DNA of 64,000 nt from Bisbaumannia sp015645095 (GCA_036871055.1 CP141893.1:1860001-1924000), one strand, 5' to 3'. Shown: positions 34,661 to 43,365, counted from the first letter of the stretch. Notes: generated by a model not told the origin, from the sequence alone. Numbers and translations: made by a program.

Positions 34661-35749
34661 CTACTGAGCGGGGTCGATGGCCAACTGGTGCGGGGCCCGC
34701 GCCGACTCCAGTTGACCCGTCGCTACCAGGAAACGCTCGAAGCGGGCATAGCGTCCTTCGTTCAGGGCGGCGGGGCTTGGTGCCAGGCGTGCCAGCAGGC
34801 TCGGCCAGGCGCGGCGGTTGGCGGTGCTGTCGAGGCTCGGTTCGCTGGCGACCAGCAAGGCCCAGGCCTCTTCCGGGTGATTGAACGCCCAGAGGGTGGC
34901 GCTCTCCAGGGCCGTCACCAGTCGCAGGATATCGTCGCGCAGGGCAGCGAGGCGCTCTTGATGCGCCATCAGGATCAGGCCATCGAAGGCGGGCAGACCA
35001 TGCTCCTCGGCAAGAAACTGCTGCGTATTGAGCCCTTCCTCGGCCAACTGGGCCTCCAGGGTGATCCACAGGGGCGCCACCACGGCTGCCACGTCTCCGG
35101 CGAGTAGCGCCTGGCCCAGGCCGAAATGGCGATGTTCCAGCCGTTCGTCGTGCAGTGCGATGCCGTGATGGGCCAGCATGGTGCGGGCCACCAGGGCGCT
35201 GTCCGCCACCGCATAGGCGAGACGCCCCTCGGCGAGCCCGAGCGGCGAGTCGATGCCGTTGTCCTGACGCATGATCAGGCCGCTGACGGGACTGTCGATC
35301 AGGGTGGCGACCCTGACCAGGGGGTGACCCGCGGCGCTCTCCAGATGCAGCTGGGGCTGGCGCCCCAGGGCCAGGTCAATGCGCTCGGTCATCAGCAGCT
35401 TGGTGGGCAGCTCGGGGTCGGCGGGGGGGATTAGCTCCACCCTCAGGGCCTGGCGTTCGAAGTCGCCGCGCTCCCGGGCAAGGATCCAGGGGGCGTGCTG
35501 CAGGCCCAGGTACCACTCCAGCATCACCTTGAGCTCCCGCAACGGGGGCGGCGCGATGGGCTCCGGGGCACGATCGGTGCGGCTGGGGGCGGCAGGCTGC
35601 GGCTCCAGGGTGTCCTCGGTGAGTTGCCGGGCCGCCTCGATGGCGGCCTCGTCGATGACCGGCTCGGCCATCGAGGGCGTGTGCCAGGCTAGACAGAGTG
35701 CGAGCGCCAGGATGGCGATACGGCGAATCGGTGGCGGAGTCAGTGACAT
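34661..35749 (-). CDS. ThiY-like (NMT1/THI5 family) periplasmic binding protein, orphan
   Basis: The 362-residue protein has a signal peptide (IAILALALCLAWHTPSMA), a proline-rich linker to about residue 70, and an NMT1/THI5-type binding domain starting LKVMLEWYLGLQHAPWILA with the hallmark VELIPPADPELPTKLL. These motifs are those of ThiY, which binds thiamine pyrimidine precursors for an ABC importer. No permease or ATPase gene lies next to it and no TPP riboswitch is visible, so ligand and transport partner are open. Confidence 0.75.
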   Translation of the reverse strand: MSLTPPPIRRIAILALALCLAWHTPSMAEPVIDEAAIEAARQLTEDTLEPQPAAPSRTDRAPEPIAPPPLRELKVMLEWYLGLQHAPWILARERGDFERQALRVELIPPADPELPTKLLMTERIDLALGRQPQLHLESAAGHPLVRVATLIDSPVSGLIMRQDNGIDSPLGLAEGRLAYAVADSALVARTMLAHHGIALHDERLEHRHFGLGQALLAGDVAAVVAPLWITLEAQLAEEGLNTQQFLAEEHGLPAFDGLILMAHQERLAALRDDILRLVTALESATLWAFNHPEEAWALLVASEPSLDSTANRRAWPSLLARLAPSPAALNEGRYARFERFLVATGQLESARAPHQLAIDPAQ

Positions 35750-35893
35750 GGGGGCTCCAAGCGGGCGGCCATGGGGCCGAAGCAGGCAAGAGTGTATCCT
35801 TGAGTATCCCGGGCTGTCGAAGGCCTAGGCTCAAGTCCCCGCATGGCGCTGGTATGGCATAATCCTAATATTTCAGCGAGAACGGCGACTCCT

Positions 35894-37603
35894 ATGGACG
35901 GCATCAACAGCTTGTTTTTGCTCAGCGGCCTGCTGCTGGCCCTGAGCATCCTGGCCAGCAGGCTCTCCTCGCTGGTGGGGTTGCCGCTGCTGCTGATCTT
36001 CCTCGGCCTGGGCATGCTGGCCGGCGAGGAGGGGGTGCTGGGCATCCAGTTCGACGACTACGATCTGGCCTTTCTGATCGGCCACCTGGCGCTGGCCATG
36101 ATCCTCCTCGATGGCGGCCTGCGGACCCGGCTCAAGACCTTCCGCGTCGGCTTCAAGCCGGCGCTGTCGCTGGCCACCCTGGGGGTCTTCGTCACCAGCC
36201 TGGTGGTGGGATTGATCGCCATGTGGGTCTTCGAGCTCTCCCTGGTACAGGGGCTGCTGGTGGGGGCCATCGTCGGCTCCACCGACGCCGCGGCGGTCTT
36301 CTCCATGCTCAGCGGGCGTGGCGTCAACCTCAATGAACGGGTCGGTGCCACCCTGGAGATCGAGTCCGGCACCAACGACCCCATGGCGATTTTCCTGACC
36401 CTGATGCTGGTCGAGCTCCTGGTGGGGGAGATCGGTGGCGTCGTGGATACCCTGTGGTTTCTGGTCACGCAGTTCGGCCTGGGGCTGGTGATCGGCATCG
36501 GCATCGGCTGGTTGAGTGCGCGGCTGCTGCGCTGGCTCGATCTAGCGCCGGGGCTCTACTCCCTGCTGGCCCTGGCGTTGGGCTTCCTGGTCTTCGGATT
36601 GACCGCCTCCTTGGGAGGCAGTGGCTTCCTGGCCATCTATCTGACCGGCCTGATGATCGGTAACCAGCCGGGGCGGCATCTCAACTTTATCCTGCCGGTG
36701 CATGACGGCCTGGCCTGGCTCAGTCAGATCGGCCTCTTCCTGGTGCTGGGCCTGCTGGTGACCCCCAGCGAGATGCTGCACTACGCCTTGCCGGCGCTGT
36801 TGGTGGCCCTGGCCCTGATCTTCGTGGCCCGTCCCCTGGCGGTGCTGGTGGCCATCAAGCCCTTCTTCAAGTTTCGCTGGCGGGAGGTGGGCTTTATCTC
36901 CTGGGTCGGGTTGCGCGGCGCCGTGCCCATCGTGCTGGCGATCTTCCCGGTGATCGGCGGGGTGGAGAACGCTTCCCTCTACTTCAATGTGGCCTTCGCG
37001 GTGGTGCTGATGTCGCTGCTGATCCAGGGCGGCAGCCTTTCCTACATGGCGCGCTGGATGAAGGTGGAGGTGCCGCTCGGGGTGACCCCGAACCGCCGTG
37101 GTCCCCTGGGGATCTTGCCGGAGAACGACTACGAGATGTTCGTCTATCGGGTCGAGAACCAGGACCTGGATGACGTCCCCGTCCGCCTGCTGCGCTTCCC
37201 CTCCGGGGCGGTGATCTCGGCGCTCTTCCGCGAGCATGCGATGCTGCATCCCAAGGGCAGCACCCGGCTCAAGATCGGCGATGTGCTCTGCGTGATCGGC
37301 CGCAGCGAGGACCTGCCGGCCCTCAATCGGCTCTTCAACGGCGAGGCCAGGCTCAGGCGTCAGCAGGCCTTCTTCGGTACCTTCACCCTGGATGGCGATG
37401 CCCTGATGCAGGACGTGGCAGCGGCCTATGGCCTGACGCTGAGTCCGGGGGAGGAGGGCATGACCCTGGGCGAGTTCGTCTCCCTGCGGGTGGGCGGGCA
37501 CCCGGTGGTGGGGGACGACGTGGGCTGGCACGGCATCCACTGGGTGGTCAGCGAGATGGAAGGCAACAAGATCACCAAGGTGGGGTTGCGCTTGTATCAG
37601 TAA
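35894..37603 (+). CDS. nhaP2: K+/H+ antiporter NhaP2 (CvrA)
   Basis: The 569-residue protein has a CPA1 antiporter core of about twelve helices (conserved GSTDAAAVFSML and ESGTNDPMAIFLT motifs with the ion-binding acids) followed by a cytoplasmic RCK/TrkA_C-type domain (about residues 400-480) and a C-terminal CorC_HlyC-type domain. This layout and length are those of NhaP2/CvrA, which exports potassium in exchange for protons and aids osmotic adaptation. ATG 35894 was preferred over the in-frame ATG 35843, which adds 17 unconserved residues. Confidence 0.92.
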   Translation: MDGINSLFLLSGLLLALSILASRLSSLVGLPLLLIFLGLGMLAGEEGVLGIQFDDYDLAFLIGHLALAMILLDGGLRTRLKTFRVGFKPALSLATLGVFVTSLVVGLIAMWVFELSLVQGLLVGAIVGSTDAAAVFSMLSGRGVNLNERVGATLEIESGTNDPMAIFLTLMLVELLVGEIGGVVDTLWFLVTQFGLGLVIGIGIGWLSARLLRWLDLAPGLYSLLALALGFLVFGLTASLGGSGFLAIYLTGLMIGNQPGRHLNFILPVHDGLAWLSQIGLFLVLGLLVTPSEMLHYALPALLVALALIFVARPLAVLVAIKPFFKFRWREVGFISWVGLRGAVPIVLAIFPVIGGVENASLYFNVAFAVVLMSLLIQGGSLSYMARWMKVEVPLGVTPNRRGPLGILPENDYEMFVYRVENQDLDDVPVRLLRFPSGAVISALFREHAMLHPKGSTRLKIGDVLCVIGRSEDLPALNRLFNGEARLRRQQAFFGTFTLDGDALMQDVAAAYGLTLSPGEEGMTLGEFVSLRVGGHPVVGDDVGWHGIHWVVSEMEGNKITKVGLRLYQ

Positions 37604-37686
37604 GCGGGACGGCGGGCGACCCTTGTCCGGATCGATGTCGGGGCGAGGGCGGCTCTGAAGGTGTGGATGGGGATGTTGGGGAAACG

Positions 37687-37708
37687 AAAAAGGCGCCCGT
37701 AGGCGCCT
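37687..37708 (-). terminator. Terminator of the tRNA-Ser gene
   Basis: On the minus strand the stem AGGCGCC / GGCGCCT is followed by five T residues, 17 bases after the tRNA 3' end. Confidence 0.8.
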
Positions 37709-37724
37709 GATTCTAGAATAGGAG

Positions 37725-37814
37725 TGGCGGAGGGACAGGGATTCGAACCCTGGGTAGGCTCTCACCTACGCCGGTTTTCAAGACCGGTGCATTCAACCGC
37801 TCTGCCATCCCTCC
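37725..37814 (-). tRNA. tRNA-Ser, anticodon UGA
   Basis: On the minus strand the 90-base gene begins GGAGGGATGGCAGAG, has the anticodon loop CTTGAAA (anticodon TGA) on a CCGGT / ACCGG stem, a long variable arm (GTAGGTGAGAGCCTAC) typical of class II serine tRNAs, the T-loop GGTTCGAATCC, and an encoded CCA end at 37725-37727. Acceptor stem pairing GGAGGGA / TCCCTCC is complete. Confidence 0.97.
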
Positions 37815-37829
37815 GGCTCACGGCGGTGT

Positions 37830-37857
37830 ATATTACCAGCCCGTTTTCTCGCGTCAA
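37830..37857 (-). promoter_or_regulatory. Promoter of tRNA-Ser
   Basis: On the minus strand TTGACG (37852-37857) and TAATAT (37830-37835) are spaced by 16 bases, 15 bases before the mature tRNA 5' end. Confidence 0.75.
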
Positions 37858-37927
37858 GAAGCTTTTGCGATCAAGTCGTTACCCACCGTCCCGGGGGCAT
37901 GCCGGAGACGGCATCCAGGAGGGGAGG

Positions 37928-38341
37928 ATGAGTGATGAGTCAGAGGTGCGGGTGGGCGTGTCGGCCCTGGTGATTCGTGACGGTCGCTGCCTGTTGGTGC
38001 AGCGAGGTCGCGAGCCCAATGCGGGGCGCTGGGCCCTGCCCGGTGGCAGGCTACACTTGGGAGAAGGCCTGGCCGAGGGTGCCCTGCGGGAGCTTCGCGA
38101 AGAGACGGGCGTGGAAGCCGAGGCCCTGGGGGTGGCGGATATCAGCGAAATTCGGGAGCCAGGGCACCACTATGTGCTGATCACCCAGGCCTGTCGTTGG
38201 CAACGGGGGGAGGGGGTGGCCGCTGATGATGCCCGGGCGCTGGCCTGGGTCTCGCCAGCCGACCTCGAGGCCCTCGGTGAGGCGGTGGTGCCGGGCGTTC
38301 GGGGGCTGGTGGAACGCTCGCTGAACACCCCGGTCGAATAG
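37928..38341 (+). CDS. Nudix hydrolase
   Basis: The 137-residue protein carries a complete Nudix box (GGRLHLGEGLAEGALRELREETGV is the region; the REL-x-EE-x-G core is intact) after the N-terminal VGVSALVIRDGRCLLVQRG strand. Such proteins hydrolyse nucleoside diphosphate derivatives such as ADP-ribose or dNTPs; the substrate cannot be named. An AGGAGGGGAGG stretch directly precedes ATG 37928. Confidence 0.85.
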   Translation: MSDESEVRVGVSALVIRDGRCLLVQRGREPNAGRWALPGGRLHLGEGLAEGALRELREETGVEAEALGVADISEIREPGHHYVLITQACRWQRGEGVAADDARALAWVSPADLEALGEAVVPGVRGLVERSLNTPVE

Positions 38342-38465
38342 TGGATCGAGGCGGTTGCCAAGAGTGTCGTTGAAACAAGCCCTTAGCCCAAGGTATTGCG
38401 TCGCGGCCGGGGAGACGGCATTCTTGGGCCACAGGCAAGATCAACAACCTAGGGAGCAATGATCG

Positions 38466-39134
38466 ATGGCCTATCAAGATTCACGGGTCGCTCAGACGCA
38501 GACTCATGCGGTCGGCACCAACAAGGTCCTGCGCAATACCTATGGCCTGCTGGCCATGACGCTGCTGTTCTCCGCCGTCACCGCCGGGGCCGCCATGGCC
38601 ATGGGCGTGGAGCGGATGAATATCTTCGTCTTCTTTATCGGGGCCTATGGCCTGATGTTCCTGGTCCACAAGACCGCCAATTCGGCCATGGGGCTGTTGG
38701 CCACCTTCGCCTTCACCGGCTTCATGGGCTTCACCCTGGGGCCGATCCTCAACGCCTACCTGGCGCTGCCCAATGGCGCGGCCCTGGTGATGAATGCCCT
38801 GGCCATGACCGGCCTGACCTTCGTGGGACTCTCCGCGGTGGCGCTGGTCTCCAAGAAGGATTTCAGCTTCCTCGGCAACTTCCTGATGGCGGGTGCCATC
38901 GTGCTGATCCTGGCCATGGTGGCCGGACTGGTCTTCCAGGTGCCGTCGCTGATGCTGATGGTCTCCGCCGGCTTCGTGCTCTTCGCCTCGGCGGCGATCC
39001 TCTACCAGACCAGCGAGATCGTGCACCGCGCCGGCGAGACCAATTACATCCTCGCCACCATCACCCTCTACGTCTCCATCTACAACCTCTTCGTCAGCCT
39101 GCTCTCCCTGCTGGGGATCATGAGCAACGACTGA
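38466..39134 (+). CDS. yccA: Bax inhibitor-1 family membrane protein YccA
   Basis: The 222-residue protein has seven predicted membrane helices and the BI-1 motifs TFAFTGFMGFTLGPILNAY and SLYNLF-like YVSIYNLFVSLLSLLG. In E. coli YccA is a substrate and modulator of the FtsH protease. Synteny with the tus genes immediately downstream is the same as in E. coli, where yccA neighbours tusE. It has its own hairpin terminator. Confidence 0.9.
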   Translation: MAYQDSRVAQTQTHAVGTNKVLRNTYGLLAMTLLFSAVTAGAAMAMGVERMNIFVFFIGAYGLMFLVHKTANSAMGLLATFAFTGFMGFTLGPILNAYLALPNGAALVMNALAMTGLTFVGLSAVALVSKKDFSFLGNFLMAGAIVLILAMVAGLVFQVPSLMLMVSAGFVLFASAAILYQTSEIVHRAGETNYILATITLYVSIYNLFVSLLSLLGIMSND

Positions 39135-39155
39135 TCGAACGGGGAGCGAGCCTGA

Positions 39156-39184
39156 CCTTGGCCCCGCCATCGGCGGGGCCAAGG
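39156..39184 (+). terminator. Hairpin terminator after yccA
   Basis: The 13-bp stem CCTTGGCCCCGCC / GGCGGGGCCAAGG has a three-base loop and is followed by CGTTTC, a weak T-run. Confidence 0.65.
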
Positions 39185-39206
39185 CGTTTCTAGACGAGGT
39201 ATAGGT

Positions 39207-39599
39207 ATGCGTTATGCTTTGCTGGTGCAGGGGGGGCCCTACAGCCATCAGGCCGCCCATTCCGCCCTGCGCTTCGCCGAGGCGTTGGTCCGCCGTGGGC
39301 ATCTCCTGGAGACCGTCTTCTTCTATCATGATGGGGTCTACAATGCGGCCCGGCTGCTGGCCCCGCCCCAGGACGAACCCCACCTGGGCGATGCCTGGCG
39401 CCGGCTGCACGCCGAGCATGGCACCCGGCTTCAGGTGTGTATCGCCGCCGGCCTGCGCCGCGGCCTCCTGGACGAGCGGGAGGCGGCGCGACATGGCAAG
39501 GCGGGAGCCAGCCTCGAGGCGCCCTTCGAGCTGACCGGGCTCGGCCAACTGGTCGATGCGGGCCTGAGTCACGACCGCCTGATCACCTTCGCTCCCTGA
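39207..39599 (+). CDS. tusD: Sulfur relay protein TusD
   Basis: This 130-residue DsrE-like protein is the sulfur-accepting subunit of the TusBCD complex that passes sulfur from TusA to TusE for 2-thiouridine in tRNA. The active cysteine is C78 (VCIAAGLRRG), the same position as in E. coli TusD. The N-terminal LLVQGGPYSHQAAHSALRFA motif is typical. It is first in the tusDCB-tusE operon. Confidence 0.93.
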   Translation: MRYALLVQGGPYSHQAAHSALRFAEALVRRGHLLETVFFYHDGVYNAARLLAPPQDEPHLGDAWRRLHAEHGTRLQVCIAAGLRRGLLDEREAARHGKAGASLEAPFELTGLGQLVDAGLSHDRLITFAP

Positions 39600-39608
39600 G
39601 GAGGCCGC

Positions 39609-39989
39609 ATGAGTCACGAATCGACGCTTCCCGAGGGGGATCTGCTGGTGGTGTTGCGCCACGGGCCCCATGGTAGCCTGTGGTTACGCGAGGGGCTGGA
39701 AGCGGCCCTGGTGGCGGCGGCGCTGGGCCAGCGGGTCTCGCTGCTCTTTATGGGGCCCGGAGTCGCGGCCCTGGCGGCGAACCAGCAGCGTGGACCGCTG
39801 GAGCAGAAGGGCACCCTGCCGATGCTGGAGATGCTGCCGCTCTATGAGGTGGAGTCCCTGCTGGCGGTGGATGAGGACCTGGATGCTCTGGGGCTCGCCC
39901 CCGAGCGACTGGCGGTGCCGGCCGAGCGAATCGCACCGACGGCGGTGGCGGCGCTGATGGCGCGCCATCCCCTGGTACTGAATTTCTGA
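39609..39989 (+). CDS. tusC: Sulfur relay protein TusC
   Basis: The 126-residue DsrE/F-like protein contains the HGPHGSLWLREGLEAAL and VSLLFMGPGVAAL strands of the family. TusC is a structural subunit of the TusBCD hexamer without an active cysteine; none is present here. A GAGGAGG ribosome site precedes ATG 39609, nine bases after tusD. Confidence 0.9.
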   Translation: MSHESTLPEGDLLVVLRHGPHGSLWLREGLEAALVAAALGQRVSLLFMGPGVAALAANQQRGPLEQKGTLPMLEMLPLYEVESLLAVDEDLDALGLAPERLAVPAERIAPTAVAALMARHPLVLNF

Positions 39990-40007
39990 GCCGGTGAGGG
40001 ACTCTCG

Positions 40008-40298
40008 ATGATACTGCATATTCTCAACCGCTCACCCCTGGATAGCCGGGTCTACCGCCAGGCGATGATGGCCATGGGCCCCGATGACCGATTGCTGCTG
40101 ATCGAGGAGGGGGTTCAGGGGGCCTTGCCGCAATTGGTGCGCCATTTCGAGGAGATCGCCGGGCGGCTTTTCGTGCTGCGCGAGGACCTCGCCGCCCGGG
40201 GGCTGGAAGGCCAGTGCGACGACAGCGTGCTGGTGGTGGATGTGGAGGGTTTCGTGACCCTGACCGAGGAGGCCGACAAGTCGGTGAGCTGGTTCTGA
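40008..40298 (+). CDS. tusB: Sulfur relay protein TusB
   Basis: The 96-residue DsrH-like protein starts MILHILNRSP, as is typical, and has the LLLIEEGVQGAL block. It completes the TusBCD complex. Its TGA overlaps the tusE ATG by one base. Confidence 0.9.
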   Translation: MILHILNRSPLDSRVYRQAMMAMGPDDRLLLIEEGVQGALPQLVRHFEEIAGRLFVLREDLAARGLEGQCDDSVLVVDVEGFVTLTEEADKSVSWF

Positions 40299-40651
40299 TG
40301 GCAACGACGGAAATCACTCGCTACCTCGAGGTGGGCGGCAACAGGGTCGGTCTCGACCCGGAAGGCTACCTGGTGGAGCTGACGGACTGGTCGCCGGCGG
40401 TGGCCGAGGCCCTGGCCGCCGAGGAGGGGCGCGAATTGACCAAGGCCCACTGGGAGGTGATCGAGGTGCTGCGCGACTTCCATGCACGCTTCGAGACCTC
40501 GCCGGCCATGCGTCCCCTGGTCAAGGCAGTGGCCCAGGCCCTGGGCGGTGACAAGGGCAACTCCCTTTATCTGATGCGCCTCTTCCCGGAGAGCCCGCCC
40601 AAGGTGGCGGCGCGTCTGGCCGGGCTGCCCAAGCCCGCCAACTGCCTCTAA
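40298..40651 (+). CDS. tusE: TusE / DsrC-type sulfur carrier
   Basis: The 117-residue protein accepts sulfur from TusD and hands it to MnmA. The C-terminal arm KPANCL places the reactive cysteine at the penultimate position (C116). The second arm cysteine found in dissimilatory DsrC is absent, which fits TusE rather than a sulfite reductase partner. The KAHWEVIEVLRDFH helix is conserved. Confidence 0.92.
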   Translation: MATTEITRYLEVGGNRVGLDPEGYLVELTDWSPAVAEALAAEEGRELTKAHWEVIEVLRDFHARFETSPAMRPLVKAVAQALGGDKGNSLYLMRLFPESPPKVAARLAGLPKPANCL

Positions 40652-40657
40652 GCGACC

Positions 40658-41221
40658 ATGAACTTCCTCGGCCATGCCTGGCTGGGTCATCGTGGCAGCG
40701 ATGACTTCCTCTTCGGCAACCTGATCGCCGATGGGGTCAAGGGGCGTGACCTCACGGCCTGGCCGCAGGCCGTGGGGGCGGGGATTCGCCACCATCGCCG
40801 GGTGGATGCGCGTATCGATGGCGACCCGGAGCTGCTGGCGCTACGGCGCCGGAGCCCGGAGGGGCTGCGGCGTTATAGCGGCATCGCCCTCGACCTGATG
40901 TGGGATCACTTCCTGGCCCGGGACGGTCAGGGCGAGGCCGCCCACCGGGCCCTGGTGGCGCGCTGCTATGGGCTGCTCGAGGCGCGGCCGGCGCCGGCGC
41001 GGCTGGCGACGATGATGCCGCTGCTGGTCGACCAGGACTGGCTCAATGGTTATGCCGATTTCGCCTTTACCCAGCGCGCCCTGGCCGGCCTGGGCCGGCG
41101 CCTGCCGCCGGGCAACCGGCTGGCCGAGCTGGCGCCCTGGCTCGAGGCGGAGTACCCCCACCTGGAGGCGGCCTTCTATCGCCTCTGGCCGCGCCTTGAG
41201 CGGGAGCTGGGCCGCCCCTGA
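40658..41221 (+). CDS. acpH: Acyl carrier protein phosphodiesterase
   Basis: The 187-residue protein belongs to the AcpH family (HD-like fold), starting MNFLGHAWLGH with metal-binding histidines, and with the GIRHHRRVD and DLMWDHFLAR motifs. It removes the 4'-phosphopantetheine group from ACP. The start is six bases after tusE. I see no terminator between it and tusE. Confidence 0.9.
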   Translation: MNFLGHAWLGHRGSDDFLFGNLIADGVKGRDLTAWPQAVGAGIRHHRRVDARIDGDPELLALRRRSPEGLRRYSGIALDLMWDHFLARDGQGEAAHRALVARCYGLLEARPAPARLATMMPLLVDQDWLNGYADFAFTQRALAGLGRRLPPGNRLAELAPWLEAEYPHLEAAFYRLWPRLERELGRP

Positions 41222-41231
41222 GGATCTCTCC

Positions 41232-42443
41232 CTAACTATCTTCCAGCAGCCATAGGCACTCGAGGCGATCCCCCGGCGTGACCTCGCTATGGGCCGGCAC
41301 CACGGCCAGGGCATTGGCCGTCACGCAGGAGGAGAGCACCCCGGAGTTCTGGTCGGCGAAGGCCTCGGCCACCGGCCCCTCGGGGGTGAAGCGCAGGGCC
41401 ACGCGCAGATAATGGCGGCGGGCCTGGGTGCGGGTGGCGAAATCGGCCCGTGCCCAGACGCTGGTGAGGCGTTCGAGGGCGGGGCAGGCCAGCAGGGCGC
41501 CGAGCAGCGGGCGCAGGAAGAGCCAGGCGCCTACATAGCCGGAGACCGGGTTGCCGGGCAGGCCCACGAAGCGGGCCTCGCCGCCATTAGGCCGCGGCAG
41601 GCGCCCCAGGGCCAGCGGCTTGCCGGGACGCAGTGCCAATCGCCATAGATCGAGTCGCCCCAGGGATTCCACCGCCGGCTTGACGTGATCCTCCTCGCCG
41701 ACGCTGACGCCGCCGGTGGTAATCACCAGGTCCGCCTCGCCGGCCGCCTCCTGCAGCAGCCGTCGAGTGGCTGCGAAGTCGTCCGGGGCCTTGGCCAGGC
41801 AGACCAGTTGGCCACCGAAGCCCTCGATCAGGCGCGCCAGCATGGGGCGATTGGAATTGTAGAGCTGTCCCGGGGCCAGGGGGTGGCCGGGTTCGACCAC
41901 CTCGTCGCCGGTATTGATCAGGGCGACCCGTGGCCGACGGCGCACCTTCACGTCGGTGATGCCCTGGCCGGCCAGGTGACCCAGGGCCGCCGCCTCCAGG
42001 CGCAACCCGGCGGGGAGCAGCTCGCTGCCGGCAGTGACATCGCGACCCCGACGGCGGATATTGTCGCCGGCGGTGAGTTCGGCCGGGAAGCGGATGCCGG
42101 ACTCGGTCACTTCGACTCGCTCCTGCATCACCACGCAGTCGGCGCCTCCGGGTACTTCGCCGCCGGTAAAGATCCGCGCGCAGCTCCCCGGCGCCAGGGG
42201 CTCGGCCGGCTGGCCCGCGGCGATGCGCTGGCTGATCGGCAGGCATCGACCGGCATCCGCCAGGCGCAGGGCATAGCCATCCATGGCGCTGTTGTCGAAA
42301 CCGGGGACGTCCTGGCGCGCCGGCACCGGCTCGGCCAGCACCCGCCCCGTGGCTGAGTCGGCGGGGATCGTCTCGCTTTCCAGCGGCACGACGCCCTCCA
42401 GCAGCGCCGTCAGCGCCGCTTCGATCGGCGCCAGCTCAGCCAT
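41232..42443 (-). CDS. moeA: Molybdopterin molybdenumtransferase MoeA
   Basis: The 403-residue enzyme inserts molybdate into adenylated molybdopterin. Conserved blocks include DNSAMDGYAL, the PVRRGEDV-equivalent NIRRRGRDVTAG, TGDEVVEPGHPLAPGQ and TTGGVSVGEEDHVK, followed by GLPGNPVSGYV. Domain order (MoeA N-terminal, MoCF-binding, C-terminal) is complete. It is preceded on the minus strand by moaB, with a remnant of a second moaB 3' end in the gap. The cofactor serves the formate dehydrogenase encoded upstream. Confidence 0.95.
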   Translation of the reverse strand: MAELAPIEAALTALLEGVVPLESETIPADSATGRVLAEPVPARQDVPGFDNSAMDGYALRLADAGRCLPISQRIAAGQPAEPLAPGSCARIFTGGEVPGGADCVVMQERVEVTESGIRFPAELTAGDNIRRRGRDVTAGSELLPAGLRLEAAALGHLAGQGITDVKVRRRPRVALINTGDEVVEPGHPLAPGQLYNSNRPMLARLIEGFGGQLVCLAKAPDDFAATRRLLQEAAGEADLVITTGGVSVGEEDHVKPAVESLGRLDLWRLALRPGKPLALGRLPRPNGGEARFVGLPGNPVSGYVGAWLFLRPLLGALLACPALERLTSVWARADFATRTQARRHYLRVALRFTPEGPVAEAFADQNSGVLSSCVTANALAVVPAHSEVTPGDRLECLWLLEDS

Positions 42444-42577
42444 GGGTGCCTCGCTCGGGGATCACGAGGTTGGCCTGCGATAGAGAGTGGCAGGGCTTGT
42501 GTCGGCCGGGGATAAACTCAGCCATGGGTGCCTCGCTCCGGAATCACCAAATTAGCGTAATTACACGGCTTATGCCG
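42435..42577 (-). repeat. Duplicated, diverged 3' end of moaB before moeA
   Basis: Bases 42517-42577 (the moaB end) and 42435-42504 encode nearly the same tail on the minus strand: RHKPCNYANLVIPERGTHG versus RHKPCHSLSQANLVIPERGT. Many codons differ synonymously and the second copy has nine extra bases, so it looks like a remnant of a different moaB allele. The remnant's stop overlaps the moeA start (CACCCATGGCTGAG), the same overlap that also follows the intact moaB. Confidence 0.88.
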
Positions 42578-43048
42578 GCTATCCAGCTGTTCGGCGAGGA
42601 TACCGTCCCAGGCGGTGCGACAGGCGCCGGTGGAGCCGGGCAGGCAGAACACCACGGTGGCGTTGGCCAGGCCCCCCAGGCAGCGACTCTGGATGGTGGA
42701 GCTGCCCACCTCCTGGTAGGAGAGCTGGCGGAACAGTTCGCCGAAGCCCTCGATGCGCTTGTCGAGCAGCACGCCCACCGCCTCCGGGGTGGAGTCGCGG
42801 CCGGTAAAGCCGGTGCCACCGGTGGTCAGCACCACCTGGACCTCGGGATCGGCGATCCAGGCGGCCACCTGGGCACGAATGCGGTAGACATCGTCGGCGA
42901 TGATGCGCTTCTCCACCAGCTGGTGGCCGGCGCCGCCGAGGCGCTCGACCAGGGCGTCGCCGCTGCGGTCATCGGCCTCGGTGCGGGTGTCCGAGACGGT
43001 CAGCACGGCGATACGCAGGGGCACGAAGGCGTCGCGATCCTGGCTCAT
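42518..43048 (-). CDS. moaB: Molybdenum cofactor biosynthesis protein MoaB
   Basis: The 176-residue protein has the MoCF-binding fold with RIAVLTVSDTR, the LTTGGTGFTGRDSTPEA phosphate-binding loop and the FCLPGSTGACRTAWD motif. MoaB-type enzymes adenylate molybdopterin (or its homologues) before metal insertion by MoeA. Its start overlaps the DUF1244 gene by four bases (ATGA). Confidence 0.93.
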   Translation of the reverse strand: MSQDRDAFVPLRIAVLTVSDTRTEADDRSGDALVERLGGAGHQLVEKRIIADDVYRIRAQVAAWIADPEVQVVLTTGGTGFTGRDSTPEAVGVLLDKRIEGFGELFRQLSYQEVGSSTIQSRCLGGLANATVVFCLPGSTGACRTAWDGILAEQLDSRHKPCNYANLVIPERGTHG

Positions 43049-43365
43049 CCCTGGCGCTCCTGCTTGGCCTGCTGGCGGGCCTCCAGGGCGGCCAACTGCT
43101 CGGGGGTGGCCGGGGCCTGGTGCTTCTCCTTCCATTCGCCGTAGGGCATGCCGTAGACGTATTCCCGGGCGGCCTCGTAGTCGAGCTCGGCGCCGTGCTC
43201 CTCGGCGGCGGCCACCAGCCACTTGGAGAGGCAGTTGCGACAGAAGTCGGCGAGGATCATCAGGTCGATGTTCTGGACCTCCTTGTGCTGGTCCAGGTGC
43301 TTGAGCAGATGACGGAAGGCGGCGGCCTCCAGCTCGGTGCGGGTGGCTTCGTCCAGGTGTTGCAT
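43045..43365 (-). CDS. DUF1244 family protein
   Basis: The 106-residue protein matches the DUF1244 pattern: helical N-terminus (AAFRHLLKHLDQHKEVQNIDLM), the cysteine motif DFCRNCLSKW and the YVYGMPYGEWKEKHQ block. Its function is not known. It overlaps moaB by four bases and is therefore translated together with the cofactor genes; the role there is inference. The last 20 residues are Q- and E-rich. Confidence 0.85.
   Translation of the reverse strand: MQHLDEATRTELEAAAFRHLLKHLDQHKEVQNIDLMILADFCRNCLSKWLVAAAEEHGAELDYEAAREYVYGMPYGEWKEKHQAPATPEQLAALEARQQAKQERQG

Noticed and set aside
35750..35893. A TPP riboswitch ahead of the ThiY-like gene
   Set aside because: The CTGAGA and ACCTGA core motifs are absent on the relevant strand.
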